In this document: piece after piece, positions 16,861 through 27,823 of the stretch
Layout of the letters: the number at the start of each line of letters is the position of its first letter
How positions within the stretch are numbered: position 1 is the first letter of the stretch
NCBI RefSeq assembly: GCF_024385525.1
Contig: NZ_JANFLU010000011.1
Coordinates: forward strand, 372,001 to 436,000
DNA length: 64,000 nucleotides
Direction of reading: 5' to 3'
Origin: Arthrobacter sp. zg-Y238
GTDB lineage: Bacteria > Actinomycetota > Actinomycetes > Actinomycetales > Micrococcaceae
The notes under the pieces: model-generated
The model's input: only the letters and a program-made list of their open reading frames with translations
Told to the model about the DNA's origin: nothing
The model's database searches: none
Program-made: the position numbers and the translations under genes

Positions 16861-17908
16861 CCGGCTGCCGTTGTACGGCAGCAAGCGCCGCTGCACGGCC
16901 GGCGCGGGTGGCCCCCAGCGTGGAGGAGGACTCGCCGTAGCCCACCAGCAGCAGACGCGGCTCGCGCACCACCCGAACCCCGTCCATTCGAATCCCGCCG
17001 CCTGGTTCGCGCAGGTGCAGCGGAGCCAGATGCTCCAGGGCGGCACGAAAACCGGTGGCCCACAGGACCGCGTCCACGGACTCGGCGGACCCGTCCGCGA
17101 AAACAACACCGGAGGCGGTCAGGCGTCCGATCCCTCCGCGCGAAACGAGCACCCCGTCTTCAATGCCCCGACGGTATTCATCGGTCAGCGGCAGACCCGT
17201 GGCGGCTACGACGCTCAGCGGCGGCAGGCCGGCACGGGTCCTGGCGCTGACTTTCGCTTCCACCGCCCGCCCCCATTCGGAGTCGAACGGACGGAGGGTG
17301 AATTCCGGCGGCCGGCGCGTGGACCAGACCGTTTCCACACCGGCACGGTGCAGCTGCAGCAGGAACTGCACCGCGGAGGTGCCGCCGCCGACCACCAGGA
17401 CCCGCTGCCCGGCAAAGTCAGCCACGCTCCGGAAGTCCCGGGTATGCAGCTGGCGGCCGCGGAAGGACTCCCGCCCCGGATAGTAGGGCCAATACGGCCG
17501 GTCCCACGTACCCGTCGCGTTGATGACCGTGCGGGCCTGCCACTCCCGGCCGTCCACGGCGCGGACCGCGAGCCGGCCGCCGTCGCCCTCCGCCACCGCC
17601 GACACGGAGACCGGCCGGACGACGTCGAATCCGAACTCCTGCTCATAGCGGCCGTAGTACCTGGTGACGACGGCGGAAGCGGGCTCGGCGGGATCGGGTG
17701 AGCCCAGCGGCATCCCCGGGAGGTCGTGCAGGGCGTGCGCAGCACCGAAGGTCAGCGAATCCCACCTGTGCCGCCAGGCCCCGCCCGGCCCGGGGTTCGC
17801 GTCCAGCACGGTGAAACCGCCGCCGGGCTCCAGTCCCCGGCGGCGCAGGTGATAGGCGGCACTGAGTCCGGCCTGGCCGGCTCCGATCACCAGTATGTCC
17901 GTTTCCAC
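16835..17908 (-). CDS. FAD/NAD(P)-binding oxidoreductase (flavin monooxygenase-like)
   Basis: 357 residues from GTG 17908, which has AAGGAG 8 nt upstream. Two dinucleotide folds are visible: ILVIGAGQAGLSAAYHL at the N terminus for FAD and VLVVGGGTSAVQFLLQL near residue 165 for NAD(P)H. ATGFRAAL near residue 305 is the usual motif before the last strand. The layout resembles flavin-containing monooxygenases such as CzcO-like proteins. The substrate is unknown. It is single, convergent with the GNAT gene, and its promoter faces the glyA riboswitch. Confidence 0.85.
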   Translation of the reverse strand: METDILVIGAGQAGLSAAYHLRRRGLEPGGGFTVLDANPGPGGAWRHRWDSLTFGAAHALHDLPGMPLGSPDPAEPASAVVTRYYGRYEQEFGFDVVRPVSVSAVAEGDGGRLAVRAVDGREWQARTVINATGTWDRPYWPYYPGRESFRGRQLHTRDFRSVADFAGQRVLVVGGGTSAVQFLLQLHRAGVETVWSTRRPPEFTLRPFDSEWGRAVEAKVSARTRAGLPPLSVVAATGLPLTDEYRRGIEDGVLVSRGGIGRLTASGVVFADGSAESVDAVLWATGFRAALEHLAPLHLREPGGGIRMDGVRVVREPRLLLVGYGESSSTLGATRAGRAAALAAVQRQPATKAPLPS

Positions 17909-18003
17909 CTTTTGCACTCCTTCGTTCTTGGGAACCGTAACGGTCCGGGCATTGCGGCTATTCCGCCGAAGCCCTGCGGCCGGGGGACAGGTGAGGCTAG
18001 GAT

Positions 18004-18106
18004 GGAGAGCGTCGCGACTGGCGTTAGGTGGATTACCACCAGGAAGCGGCACGGCACCCTGCGGGGTGTCCTAACGACCACGGATCGCACGCCTGGGCCG
18101 AGGGTC
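18004..18106 (+). ncRNA. ZTP riboswitch (pfl motif) in the glyA leader
   Basis: Conserved blocks of the ZTP riboswitch are present in order: GCGACTGGCG (18014-18023), the P2 hairpin GGTGG-AT-TACCACC, AGGAAGCGG (18041-18049), a variable hairpin arm, and the 3' CGGATCGCACGCCTGGGC block (18081-18098) that forms the pseudoknot and ligand site. The ligand ZTP or ZMP signals lack of 10-formyl-THF. The element lies 83 nt before the glyA GTG. I see no T-tailed terminator after it, so control at translation is more likely. TAGGAT at 17998-18003 may be the -10. Confidence 0.9.
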
Positions 18107-18188
18107 ACGCGCGAAACTGTTGTGCCATGCCCGGCCTATGCCCCGACAGGTAGCCTGACCTATAGAGAACCCTTCCCAGGAGATCCAC

Positions 18189-19472
18189 GTGAGAGTATCC
18201 ACCCACCCCGTCACCAACGCGCCGCTTATCGATGTTGATCCCGAAATAGCAGCGGTACTGAATGATGAATTGTCCCGCCAGCGCAGCACCCTCGAGATGA
18301 TCGCTTCCGAGAACTTCGCGCCGCGCGCCGTCCTGGAAACCTCCGGTTCCGTCCTCACCAACAAGTACGCCGAGGGCTACCCCGGGCGCCGCTACTACGG
18401 CGGCTGTGAACATGTGGACGTGGCGGAGAACCTTGCCATCGAGCGGGTGAAGGCCCTGTTCGGTGCCGAGTTCGCCAATGTCCAGCCGCATTCCGGCGCG
18501 CAGGCAAATGCTGCCGCGCTCGCGGCCCTGATGGCACCGGGCGAGAAACTGATGGGGCTGAACCTGGCCCACGGCGGGCATCTTACCCACGGCATGAAAC
18601 TGAACTTTTCCGGCAAGCTGTACGACGTCGCGGCCTACGGCGTGGACGAGCAGACGTACCGGGTGGACATGGACCGGGTCCGCGAACAGGCGCTGGCAGA
18701 ACGCCCGCAGGTTATTGTCGCCGGCTGGTCCGCCTACCCGCGGCAGCTGGACTTCGAGGCCTTCCGCTCCATCGCCGATGAAGCAGGTGCCTATCTTTGG
18801 ACCGACATGGCGCATTTTGCCGGACTGGTGGCCGCCGGACTGCACCCCAACCCGGTGCCGGTGTCCGACGTCGTCACCTCCACCGTGCACAAGACCCTTG
18901 CCGGGCCGCGGTCGGGAATGATCCTGGCGAAAAAGGAATACGCGAAGAAGCTGAACTCCGCCGTCTTCCCCGGCCAGCAGGGCGGCCCGCTGATGCACGT
19001 GATTGCCGCGAAGGCCGTGGCCTTTAAGATTGCCGGCACCGAGGAGTTCCGGGAACGGCAGGAACGCGTGCTCGAGGGCGCGCGGATCATTGCCGACCGC
19101 CTGAATGCGCCGGACGTCGCCGAACACGGAGTGTCAGTGCTCACCGGCGGCACCGACGTACACCTGATCCTGGTGGACCTGCGGCACTCCGCCCTGGACG
19201 GCAAGCAGGCCGAAGACCTGCTTGATTCCGTTGGCATCACGGTGAACCGCAATTCCGTGCCGTTCGACCCGCGTCCGCCGATGGTCACGTCCGGCCTGCG
19301 GATCGGCACCCCCGCGCTCGCAACCCGGGGCTTCGGCGCAACGGAGTTCACCGAGGTTGCCGAGATCATCGCCGCCGCGCTGAAGCCCGCTCCCGACGTT
19401 GAGGCCCTTCGTGCCCGCGTGGGTGCGCTGACTGAGAACTTCCCGCTCTACCCCGGACAGGAGGAATGGTAA
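18189..19472 (+). CDS. glyA: Serine hydroxymethyltransferase
   Basis: 427 residues from GTG 18189, with AGGAG 6 nt upstream. The PLP enzyme converts serine and THF into glycine and 5,10-methylene-THF, the main one-carbon source. Visible landmarks: [34 protein letters not shown], the PLP-contact region [13 protein letters not shown] and the Schiff-base lysine in [12 protein letters not shown] (K235). The family usually has THKTLRGPR there; here Ala replaces Arg. It is the first gene of glyA-folD behind a ZTP riboswitch. The glyA stop overlaps the earliest possible folD start. Confidence 0.96.
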   Translation: MRVSTHPVTNAPLIDVDPEIAAVLNDELSRQRSTLEMIASENFAPRAVLETSGSVLTNKYAEGYPGRRYYGGCEHVDVAENLAIERVKALFGAEFANVQPHSGAQANAAALAALMAPGEKLMGLNLAHGGHLTHGMKLNFSGKLYDVAAYGVDEQTYRVDMDRVREQALAERPQVIVAGWSAYPRQLDFEAFRSIADEAGAYLWTDMAHFAGLVAAGLHPNPVPVSDVVTSTVHKTLAGPRSGMILAKKEYAKKLNSAVFPGQQGGPLMHVIAAKAVAFKIAGTEEFRERQERVLEGARIIADRLNAPDVAEHGVSVLTGGTDVHLILVDLRHSALDGKQAEDLLDSVGITVNRNSVPFDPRPPMVTSGLRIGTPALATRGFGATEFTEVAEIIAAALKPAPDVEALRARVGALTENFPLYPGQEEW

Positions 19473-19492
19473 CCGTGGAGAAAGGAACCAAT

Positions 19493-20467
19493 ATGGAGGG
19501 TCCCGCGACCGATGAGGCCGCCAGCGTCAACCTTGGCTGGGAGGTTAAGGAGAAAACCGAATACGGCACTCCGGTCGCGGCGAAGATCCTGGACGGCCGC
19601 GCCGCCGCCCGGGAGATCAAGGATGACCTGGCCGAACGGGTGCGGGTGCTGAAGGAAGAGCACGGCATCACCCCGGGCCTGGGCACCGTGCTGGTGGGCG
19701 ATGATCCCGCCAGCCACTCCTACGTGGGCGGCAAGCACAAGGACTGCAAGCAGGTGGGGATTAACTCCATCCGCAGGGACCTTCCCGGCGACATCAGCCA
19801 GGCAGACCTGGAAAAGGTCATCGACGAGCTGAACGAGGACCCGGCCACCACCGGCTACATTGTGCAGCTCCCGCTGCCGGCGCACATCGATGCGAATGCC
19901 ATCCTGGAACGGATTGCGCCGGAAAAGGACGCGGACGGGCTGCACCCGGTCAATCTGGGCCGCCTGGTGCTCAACGTCAGCGAACCGATGACGTCTCCGC
20001 TGCCCTGCACGCCGCACGGGATCGTGCAGCTGCTGGTCCGCAACGGGATTTCGCTGAACGGCAAGAAGGTCCTGGTGGTTGGACGCGGCGTCACCGTCGG
20101 GCGGCCGCTCGGCCTGCTCCTGACCCGCCGGCCGATCAACGCCACGGTCACCCTGGCGCACACCGGGACCGCGGACCTGTTCGAGCACCTGCAGGCAGCC
20201 GACGTGGTGGTTGCCGCGGCCGGCTTCCCTGAAATGATCCGTGCCGAGGAGCTCAAGCCCGGCGCCATCGTGCTGGACGTCGGGGTCACCCGGGTCACCG
20301 ACCCGGAAACCGGGGAGACCACGCTGACCGGCGACGTCGAGCCGGCAGCGGCCGACGTCGCATCCTGGATTTCGCCCAACCCGGGCGGCGTGGGCCCGAT
20401 GACCCGCGCAATGCTGCTGGCGAACGTGGTGGAAGCCGCCGAACGGCAGGCCGGAATCCTGGTCTAG
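19493..20467 (+). CDS. folD: Methylenetetrahydrofolate dehydrogenase / cyclohydrolase
   Basis: 324 residues from the ATG at 19493 (AAAGGA 6 nt upstream); ATG 19466 and GTG 19475 are in frame but less well placed. It oxidises methylene-THF and hydrolyses methenyl-THF to 10-formyl-THF. Conserved blocks: [25 protein letters not shown] containing the catalytic Tyr and Lys, [16 protein letters not shown] and [16 protein letters not shown] in the NADP site. The family usually begins near [11 protein letters not shown]; here about 25 acidic residues precede it with no closer start codon, which is unusual. It uses the product of glyA directly. Confidence 0.95.
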   Translation: MEGPATDEAASVNLGWEVKEKTEYGTPVAAKILDGRAAAREIKDDLAERVRVLKEEHGITPGLGTVLVGDDPASHSYVGGKHKDCKQVGINSIRRDLPGDISQADLEKVIDELNEDPATTGYIVQLPLPAHIDANAILERIAPEKDADGLHPVNLGRLVLNVSEPMTSPLPCTPHGIVQLLVRNGISLNGKKVLVVGRGVTVGRPLGLLLTRRPINATVTLAHTGTADLFEHLQAADVVVAAAGFPEMIRAEELKPGAIVLDVGVTRVTDPETGETTLTGDVEPAAADVASWISPNPGGVGPMTRAMLLANVVEAAERQAGILV

Positions 20468-20487
20468 AACCGAATCGGTGCAATTGA

Positions 20488-20521
20488 CGGGGCCGGTGCG
20501 TGGCAACATGCACCGGCCCCG
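20488..20521 (+). terminator. 12-bp GC hairpin after folD
   Basis: A perfect 12-bp stem (20488-20499 with 20510-20521) lies 21 nt after the folD stop. No T-run follows, so it is a possible weak terminator before the ABC exporter operon. Confidence 0.55.
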
Positions 20522-20534
20522 TCCTGCGTCCACT

Positions 20535-21512
20535 ATGCTGTCTCAAGTGTCACAGATCACATCAAGCAAAACCGTCCCCGAAACCCGCTCCGACTTCGTC
20601 ATTTCCGCACGGAACCTGACCAAGTCCTACGGTGATTTCACCGCCGTCAACGGCATCTCCTTCGACGTTCCGCCGGGGGAGTCCTTCGGGCTCCTCGGGC
20701 CCAACGGCGCCGGGAAATCCACCACCATGAAGATGATCGGCGGCGTCGCCCAGCGCAGCGGCGGAGACCTCAGCATCATGGGGCTGGACCCGAACACCTA
20801 TGGCCCGGAGGTCCGCGCACACCTGGGCGTGGTGCCGCAGCAGGACAACCTGGATGAGGACCTGCGCGTGCGGGACAACCTCCTTGCCTACGGACGCTAC
20901 TTCGGCCTGCCCAAGAGCTACCTGCAGCCCAAGGCCGACGAACTGCTGGAATTCGCGCAGCTCACCGACAAAGCCAAGGCCCGTGTGGACTCGCTCTCCG
21001 GGGGTATGAAGCGGCGCCTGACCATTGCGCGGTCCCTGATCAACGACCCGAAGATCCTGCTGCTCGATGAACCGACCACCGGCCTTGATCCGCAGGCCCG
21101 GCACATCCTCTGGGACCGGTTGTTCCGGCTCAAGGAAGCCGGGGTGACGCTGATCCTCACCACCCATTACATGGACGAGGCCGAGCAGCTGTGTGACCGG
21201 CTGATCGTAGTGGACAAGGGCGCGATCATGGCTGAAGGGTCGCCGTCGGCCCTGATCCGTGAGCATTCCACCCGTGAGGTGGTAGAGCTGCGGTTCGGTT
21301 CGGAGCGCAACACCACCGTGGCCGCTGAGCTGGAGGGGATCGGCGAGCGGCTGGAGACCCTTCCGGACCGGGTGCTGATTTACGCCGATGACGGCGAAGC
21401 CGCCCTGGAAGCCGTGACCGGCCGGGGGCTGCGGCCCATCACCTCGCTGGTGCGCCGCTCCTCGCTGGAAGATGTGTTCCTGCGCCTGACCGGGAGGAGC
21501 CTCGTTGACTAG
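20535..21512 (+). CDS. ABC exporter ATP-binding protein (NodI/DrrA-like)
   Basis: 325 residues if started at ATG 20535; GTG 20547 (321 residues) is equally likely because TATGCT (20534-20539) would serve as a -10 seven nt before it and no ribosome site is seen. Walker A is GPNGAGKSTT, the Q-loop VPQQDNLD, the signature LSGGMKRRL, Walker B ILLLDEPTTGLD and the switch His in LTTHYMDEAEQL. A C-terminal domain (about residues 245-320) is typical of NodI/DrrA-type exporters. Two ABC-2 permease genes follow with overlapping ends, so the three encode one exporter. Substrate unknown. Confidence 0.9.
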   Translation: MLSQVSQITSSKTVPETRSDFVISARNLTKSYGDFTAVNGISFDVPPGESFGLLGPNGAGKSTTMKMIGGVAQRSGGDLSIMGLDPNTYGPEVRAHLGVVPQQDNLDEDLRVRDNLLAYGRYFGLPKSYLQPKADELLEFAQLTDKAKARVDSLSGGMKRRLTIARSLINDPKILLLDEPTTGLDPQARHILWDRLFRLKEAGVTLILTTHYMDEAEQLCDRLIVVDKGAIMAEGSPSALIREHSTREVVELRFGSERNTTVAAELEGIGERLETLPDRVLIYADDGEAALEAVTGRGLRPITSLVRRSSLEDVFLRLTGRSLVD

Positions 21513-22401
21513 GCCGGAATCCGCTGCCCAACCTGCACTTGAGCGCCATGAGGTCCTCGGACTGCGGTCGCCGCTGACCCCGCGCCAAACCGCCGCCAAG
21601 GCGCGGCGCTTCGGTGCCTTGTACTACGCGGACATGTGGATCCGCCGGATGCGCGGCTACCAGGGGACCGTGCTGATGACCGCCATAGGCACCCCGCTGG
21701 TCTACCTGCTGGGCATGGGCACGGGCCTGGCGGTGCTGATCGACGGGAACTCGAACGCGGGTTTCCCGGGTGGCGACGGTTCGACCGTGTCCTACCTGGT
21801 GTTCCTGGGACCTGCCCTCGTGGCCACGGCAGCGCTAATGGTCTCCAGCGAGGAAAATACCTACACCGTCATGGGCGGATTCAAGTGGCACCGGACCTAC
21901 TACGGACCCAACGCTTCGCCGATCTCCAGCGGACAGATTGCCCTCGGCCACGTCCTGGGAGTTACGGTCCGCATCCTGCTGACCACGGGCCTCTACTACC
22001 TGTTCCTGGTGCTCTTCGGTGCCGTGGTGCAGCCTGCAACCGGTTGGCTCATGATCTTCACGGCGCTGCTGGCCGGACTTGCGTTCGGGATGCCGCTATT
22101 GGCGTTCAGCTCCACCCTGAAAGAGGACAAGGGGCAGTTCGCCATGGTCCAGCGGTTCATTGTGATGCCGCTGTTCCTGTTCTCCGGCACCTTCTTTCCG
22201 CTGGAGTCGCTGCCGCTGGCCGTCCGCTGGATCGGCTGGATCTCGCCGCTCTGGCATTCCACCGAACTGGGCCGGGTGCTCAGCTACGGACACCCGGAGC
22301 CGGCAGCCATGACCGCCGTCCACCTGGTGTACCTGCTGGTCCTGACCGTCGGTGGGCTGGTACTGGCCCGGCGGAACTTCACGAGGAGGCTCGACGGATG
22401 A
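21505..22401 (+). CDS. ABC-2 type exporter permease (first of two)
   Basis: 298 residues from TTG 21505, with a GGGAGGAG ribosome site about 5 nt upstream; the start overlaps the ATPase stop by 8 nt. A charged N-terminal tail precedes six membrane segments. A short ABC-2 signature region is visible around QRFIVMPLFLFSGTFFPLESLP (about 213-234), followed by LAVRWIGWISPLWHSTELGR. NodJ-like proteins share this layout. It pairs with the next gene as a heterodimeric export channel. Confidence 0.87.
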   Translation: MTRPESAAQPALERHEVLGLRSPLTPRQTAAKARRFGALYYADMWIRRMRGYQGTVLMTAIGTPLVYLLGMGTGLAVLIDGNSNAGFPGGDGSTVSYLVFLGPALVATAALMVSSEENTYTVMGGFKWHRTYYGPNASPISSGQIALGHVLGVTVRILLTTGLYYLFLVLFGAVVQPATGWLMIFTALLAGLAFGMPLLAFSSTLKEDKGQFAMVQRFIVMPLFLFSGTFFPLESLPLAVRWIGWISPLWHSTELGRVLSYGHPEPAAMTAVHLVYLLVLTVGGLVLARRNFTRRLDG

Positions 22402-23231
22402 GCATCGAAAACCGCACGGCGCCTACTGTGCTGGTACCGCAGGACAGGTTCCTCGGCTCGCTGTACGGACGAAATATCCGGGCCGTGATTGCCCGCGGGC
22501 TCAAGGCCACATGGGGCACCAACTGGAGCATCATGGTCAGCGGGTTCGTCGAACCGGTGCTGTACCTGGTGGCCATGGGCATAGGCCTGGGCGCTTTGGT
22601 GGGCGCGGTTTCCGGCCCCGGCGGGCAGGAAATGGAATATGCCAACTTCATTGCGCCGGCGCTGCTGGCAGTGTCGGCGATGAACGGCGCGGTGTACGAC
22701 TCCACCATGAACGTGTTCTTCAAGCTCCACTACTCCCGGCTCTACGAGGGCATGCTGTCCACGCCCCTGGGTCCGTTGGACGTGGCGATGGGAGAGATCT
22801 TCCTGGCCCTGCTCCGCGGAGCTCTCTATGCCACCGGCTTCACCGCCGTGATGGGCGCGATGGGCCTGATCACCTCACCCTGGGCGCTGCTGATGATTCC
22901 GGCCGCCGTGGTGATCGCTTTTGGCTTCGCTTCCTTCGGAATGGCCGTGACCAGTTACATGAAGACCTTCCAGCAGCTGGACTGGGTCCAAATGATCATG
23001 CTGCCCATGTTCCTGCTCTCTGCCACCTTCTATCCGCTGAGTGTGTACCCCGAAGCGGTGCAGTCCGTGATCCAGGCACTGCCGCTCTGGCACGGCGTGG
23101 AACTGCTCCGGCAGATCAGTGTGGGCATCTTCAGCTGGGGAACGGCAGGGCACCTGCTGTACTTCGTGGTGATGATTGTGCTCGGCCTGACCCTGACCAC
23201 TAACCGGCTCCGGGCGCTGTTCCTGAAGTAG
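22398..23231 (+). CDS. ABC-2 type exporter permease (second of two)
   Basis: 277 residues from the ATG at 22398, overlapping the previous stop as ATGA. Six membrane segments are seen. The ABC-2 motif appears as QMIMLPMFLLSATFYPLSVYP, then LPLWHGVELLRQISVG, closely paralleling the partner permease. Together with the ATPase and first permease it completes a NodIJ/drug-efflux-like exporter. The operon ends 8 nt before the stop of the convergent macrodomain gene, with no terminator between. Confidence 0.88.
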   Translation: MSIENRTAPTVLVPQDRFLGSLYGRNIRAVIARGLKATWGTNWSIMVSGFVEPVLYLVAMGIGLGALVGAVSGPGGQEMEYANFIAPALLAVSAMNGAVYDSTMNVFFKLHYSRLYEGMLSTPLGPLDVAMGEIFLALLRGALYATGFTAVMGAMGLITSPWALLMIPAAVVIAFGFASFGMAVTSYMKTFQQLDWVQMIMLPMFLLSATFYPLSVYPEAVQSVIQALPLWHGVELLRQISVGIFSWGTAGHLLYFVVMIVLGLTLTTNRLRALFLK

Positions 23232-23239
23232 GCTCCGGG

Positions 23240-23761
23240 TCAGCCGGCCAGCTGCTCGTATTTTCGGGCGAAGATTCCGGCCGCGCGGTCATTGAAGAGC
23301 ACAAACTCCGCGCGCTTCAGCGTCCCCGGAGTGTGGGCCAGGACCTCCTGCAGCCCGATTCCCGCCACGGTCTCCGGGTCCCACCCGTAGATGCCCGCAC
23401 TCACGGCCGGAAAGGAAATGCTCTCTGCGCCCAGCTCCTCGGCAACGGCCAGGGCGCTGCGGAAACAGGACCTCAGCAGCTCGGGGTCCGTTTCCCCTGC
23501 CCCGGCGTTGGGACCCACGGTGTGCACCACCCACCGCGCAGGCAGGTCGAACGCGTCCGTAGCCACGGACCGGCCTGTGGGAAGCCCCTGCGGCAACGAT
23601 GTCCTGCGCAGCTCACGGCAGGCGGCCAGGAGCTTCGGGCCCGCCGCCCGGTGGATGGCGCCGTCCACTCCGCCGCCGCCGAGCAACGATGAGTTGGCAG
23701 CATTGACGACGACGTCGGTATCCCGGGTGGTGATGTCGCCGGTGGCGATGGTGATCTGCAT
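23240..23761 (-). CDS. Macrodomain protein (O-acetyl-ADP-ribose deacetylase-like)
   Basis: 173 residues from the ATG at 23761. The macrodomain signature is clear: ITIATGDITTRDTDVVVNAANSSLLGGGGVDGAIH at residues about 3-38 (with the ADP-ribose loop), then AVSAGIYGWDPE near 121, the second ligand loop. YmdB/MacroD enzymes remove ADP-ribose or acetyl from ADP-ribose derivatives and mono-ADP-ribosylated proteins. The genomic context gives no partner: it is convergent with the exporter operon and divergent from a hypothetical membrane gene. Confidence 0.93.
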   Translation of the reverse strand: MQITIATGDITTRDTDVVVNAANSSLLGGGGVDGAIHRAAGPKLLAACRELRRTSLPQGLPTGRSVATDAFDLPARWVVHTVGPNAGAGETDPELLRSCFRSALAVAEELGAESISFPAVSAGIYGWDPETVAGIGLQEVLAHTPGTLKRAEFVLFNDRAAGIFARKYEQLAG

Positions 23762-23873
23762 CGAGCCAGTCTGCCACCGCAGCCGCCCCGTTTTCCACCG
23801 CGGGACGGGCCTGCACCACCGCGCAGAGCGAACGCGGCATCCGGCACCTGTCCGAGTTTGAGAGAATAAAACC

Positions 23874-24377
23874 ATGCAGTCGATCCGAAACGGCCAGACG
23901 CCGTCGTCCTCGTCCTCGCCCGGCCGCGGCATTAGCCGCAAGATGGGCTCTACGGGCATCGTCGTGATGCTCATTGTCTTCCTGGTGGCAGTGGTTTTCG
24001 CCGCCAACCAGAATGACGTCATCGGTTGGCTGGTGGTCATTGTGTCCCTCGGCTGGCTGTTCCTCTCGACGTTCGTGGTGTTCTCGGTTCGGAGTGCCAC
24101 GCGCAAGGCCACCGCAAAGCTCGCCGGTGCCACCGCCGGCCTTGCTCCCCGCGGCGGCGTCCAGGTGGTCGACGAAAGCACCACTGTGCGCGACCAGAAA
24201 CTGGACCACAGCTTCAAGATCATCCAGGTCCAGGCGAAGGTCATTGTCCAGAACCTGGACGCTGACCGGGAAATGGTGGACCGTGCCCTGGAGACCATCG
24301 AGATCACGGCGTCCAACGGCCGTGGCATGATCAAGAAGGACGACGGCGGGCCTGTCGAAGGCACCGTAGTCGACTAG
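23874..24377 (+). CDS. Hypothetical membrane protein
   Basis: 167 residues. Not recognised. A Ser-rich N terminus is followed by two adjacent membrane segments (about residues 25-42 and 50-70, the second ending in SVRSATRKAT). A cytoplasmic or external C-terminal domain of about 95 residues follows with a regular alternating pattern (FKIIQVQAKVIVQNLDADREMVDRALETIEIT) suggesting a beta-alpha fold. The gene stands alone; the 82 nt to the next start hold no terminator that I can see. Confidence 0.7.
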   Translation: MQSIRNGQTPSSSSSPGRGISRKMGSTGIVVMLIVFLVAVVFAANQNDVIGWLVVIVSLGWLFLSTFVVFSVRSATRKATAKLAGATAGLAPRGGVQVVDESTTVRDQKLDHSFKIIQVQAKVIVQNLDADREMVDRALETIEITASNGRGMIKKDDGGPVEGTVVD

Positions 24378-24459
24378 TTCCCGCCCACCGCTTCCGGGCG
24401 CGCCGTGCCGGTGGCGGCCGTTTCGGGATGAACAGCTACTGAGGAGTATGGTTATTCGC

Positions 24460-26372
<1,913 letters not shown>

Positions 26373-26376
26373 TCCC

Positions 26377-26973
26377 ATGAGAATCTCCGAATCCTACGAC
26401 CAGGCCATGCGAGCCGGCAGCATGAACGGCAGCCACGCTCCGCAGTGCGATGCGCACTGCGTGGGGATAGTGATTGCGGTTCCGGAGCCGATGGCGGCCG
26501 AGCTGAAGGCGGCACGGGCGTCCTTCGGGGATCCCATGGCGGCGCTGATCCCGGCGCACATCACCCTGGTCACCACCACGGAAACGGATGACTGGGAAGC
26601 GACGTTGAAGCATGTGCGCAAAGTCGCAGCGGCGCAGGAGCCGTTCCGGGTGACGTTGGAGGGGACCGCCACCTTCCGGCCGGTTTCGCCGGTGGTCTTC
26701 CTGAACGTCGACGAGGGCTTTGACGAGTGCACGGCGCTGCACAAGGAGCTCCAGAGCGGCCCGCTGGCCCGGGACCTGGCCTTCCCCTTCCACCCGCACG
26801 TTACGGTGGCGCACGATGTCAGCGAGCAGAGCATGGACGAAGCCGTTCGCCGGCTGGGCAGCTATTCCGCAGGTTTTACGGTGGATTGCGTGGGCCTTTA
26901 CGAGCACGATGCCACCGGCCTGTGGAAGCTGCAGGAGCACGTCAGGCTCGGATCCGGGAAGCAGCCGGACTAG
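26377..26973 (+). CDS. 2'-5' RNA ligase family protein (2H phosphoesterase)
   Basis: 198 residues. The two H-x-T motifs of the 2H phosphoesterase fold are present: HITLV at about residue 61 and HVTVAH at about 145. Such proteins act on 2',5' or 2',3'-cyclic RNA ends or on small cyclic phosphodiesters; the substrate is unknown. A start nearer the core is possible because the first 25 residues look unconserved. It ends in a 4-nt overlap with the stop of the convergent hydrolase gene and follows trpS by 4 nt. Confidence 0.85.
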   Translation: MRISESYDQAMRAGSMNGSHAPQCDAHCVGIVIAVPEPMAAELKAARASFGDPMAALIPAHITLVTTTETDDWEATLKHVRKVAAAQEPFRVTLEGTATFRPVSPVVFLNVDEGFDECTALHKELQSGPLARDLAFPFHPHVTVAHDVSEQSMDEAVRRLGSYSAGFTVDCVGLYEHDATGLWKLQEHVRLGSGKQPD

Positions 26974-27746
26974 GACTCCCCGCCCAGGTCCAGATAGGTG
27001 CCGGCCCAGGCGGCAATGATTGCCGCGGCGCGGGTTGTCTGGGCCCGGTCCACCATCAGGTGGTCGCTGCCTTCGAGCGAAATGAAATTCCGGGGATGCC
27101 GAGCCGTCCGGAAGATCTCGCTAGCGTTGTCTATGCCCACGGTGTTGTCGGTGGGGGAGTGCATCACCAGCAGGGGCAGGTGCAGCTCCTTGATGCTGTC
27201 CGTGAGGTCATGACTGCGCAGGTCCTCAATCAGGTGGCGGCGGATTTCCAGTTCCCCGCCGCCCAGATCTACGGCTGCCGATCCCTGTTCGTGAATCCGG
27301 TCCAGCTCCGATTCGAAGAGGTGGACGACGTGTGAGGGGCGGAAGGGCGCCGCGATGGTCACCACGGCGTCCAGCCCGGGAACCTGTGAAGCGGCTGCCA
27401 GGACGGCGGCGCCGCCGAGCGAATGGCCCACCAGCAGGGAGACCGGGCGGCCGGTATCCGCCATGAAGGCGCACGCACTGAGCACGTCTGCCACCTTGGT
27501 GCTGAAACTGCCGTCTTCCCACCTGCCGGTGGAACTGCCCAGCCCCGCGGCGTCGTAGCGGAGCACACCGATGCCGTGGCCGGCCAGGGCCTTGGAAATC
27601 CGAGAGGCTGCGGCGCTGTTCTTTCCCAGCGTGAAGCCGTGGCAAAAGACCGCCCAGGCGCGGGCGCCGCCGTCGGGGATATCGACGGTTCCCGAGAGGG
27701 TGGTCCCGTTGACGCCGGAAAAGGACACAGATTCAAACGAAGGCAT
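26970..27746 (-). CDS. Alpha/beta hydrolase
   Basis: 258 residues. The nucleophile elbow is VGHSLGGAAVLA (Ser at about residue 107). The likely acid is the Asp of HSPTDNTVGI (about 197) and the likely His is in GSDHLMVD (about 227), giving a complete triad. The oxyanion region is FCHGFTLGKNS. It resembles serine aminopeptidase-like/S33 hydrolases that act on esters or acyl groups. It is a single gene upstream of the sdh terminator. Confidence 0.87.
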   Translation of the reverse strand: MPSFESVSFSGVNGTTLSGTVDIPDGGARAWAVFCHGFTLGKNSAAASRISKALAGHGIGVLRYDAAGLGSSTGRWEDGSFSTKVADVLSACAFMADTGRPVSLLVGHSLGGAAVLAAASQVPGLDAVVTIAAPFRPSHVVHLFESELDRIHEQGSAAVDLGGGELEIRRHLIEDLRSHDLTDSIKELHLPLLVMHSPTDNTVGIDNASEIFRTARHPRNFISLEGSDHLMVDRAQTTRAAAIIAAWAGTYLDLGGES

Positions 27747-27766
27747 GGAGCAACTCTATCGAGTAT

Positions 27767-27810
27767 GCAAAAGGCGCCGGTAAGCGGTGAAATCCGCTTA
27801 CCGGCGCCTT
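27767..27810 (-). terminator. Intrinsic terminator of the sdh operon
   Basis: A perfect 17-bp stem (27810-27794 with 27787-27771 on the minus strand) with a 6-nt loop is followed on that strand by TTTTGC. It begins 14 nt after the sdhB stop. Confidence 0.9.
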
Positions 27811-27823
27811 GCGCAGGAACTGC

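Noticed and set aside
21636-23231. One long plus-strand frame covering both ABC-2 permeases
   Set aside because: Only the part from 22398 has membrane segments. The earlier part is the wrong frame of the first permease, so there is no fusion.
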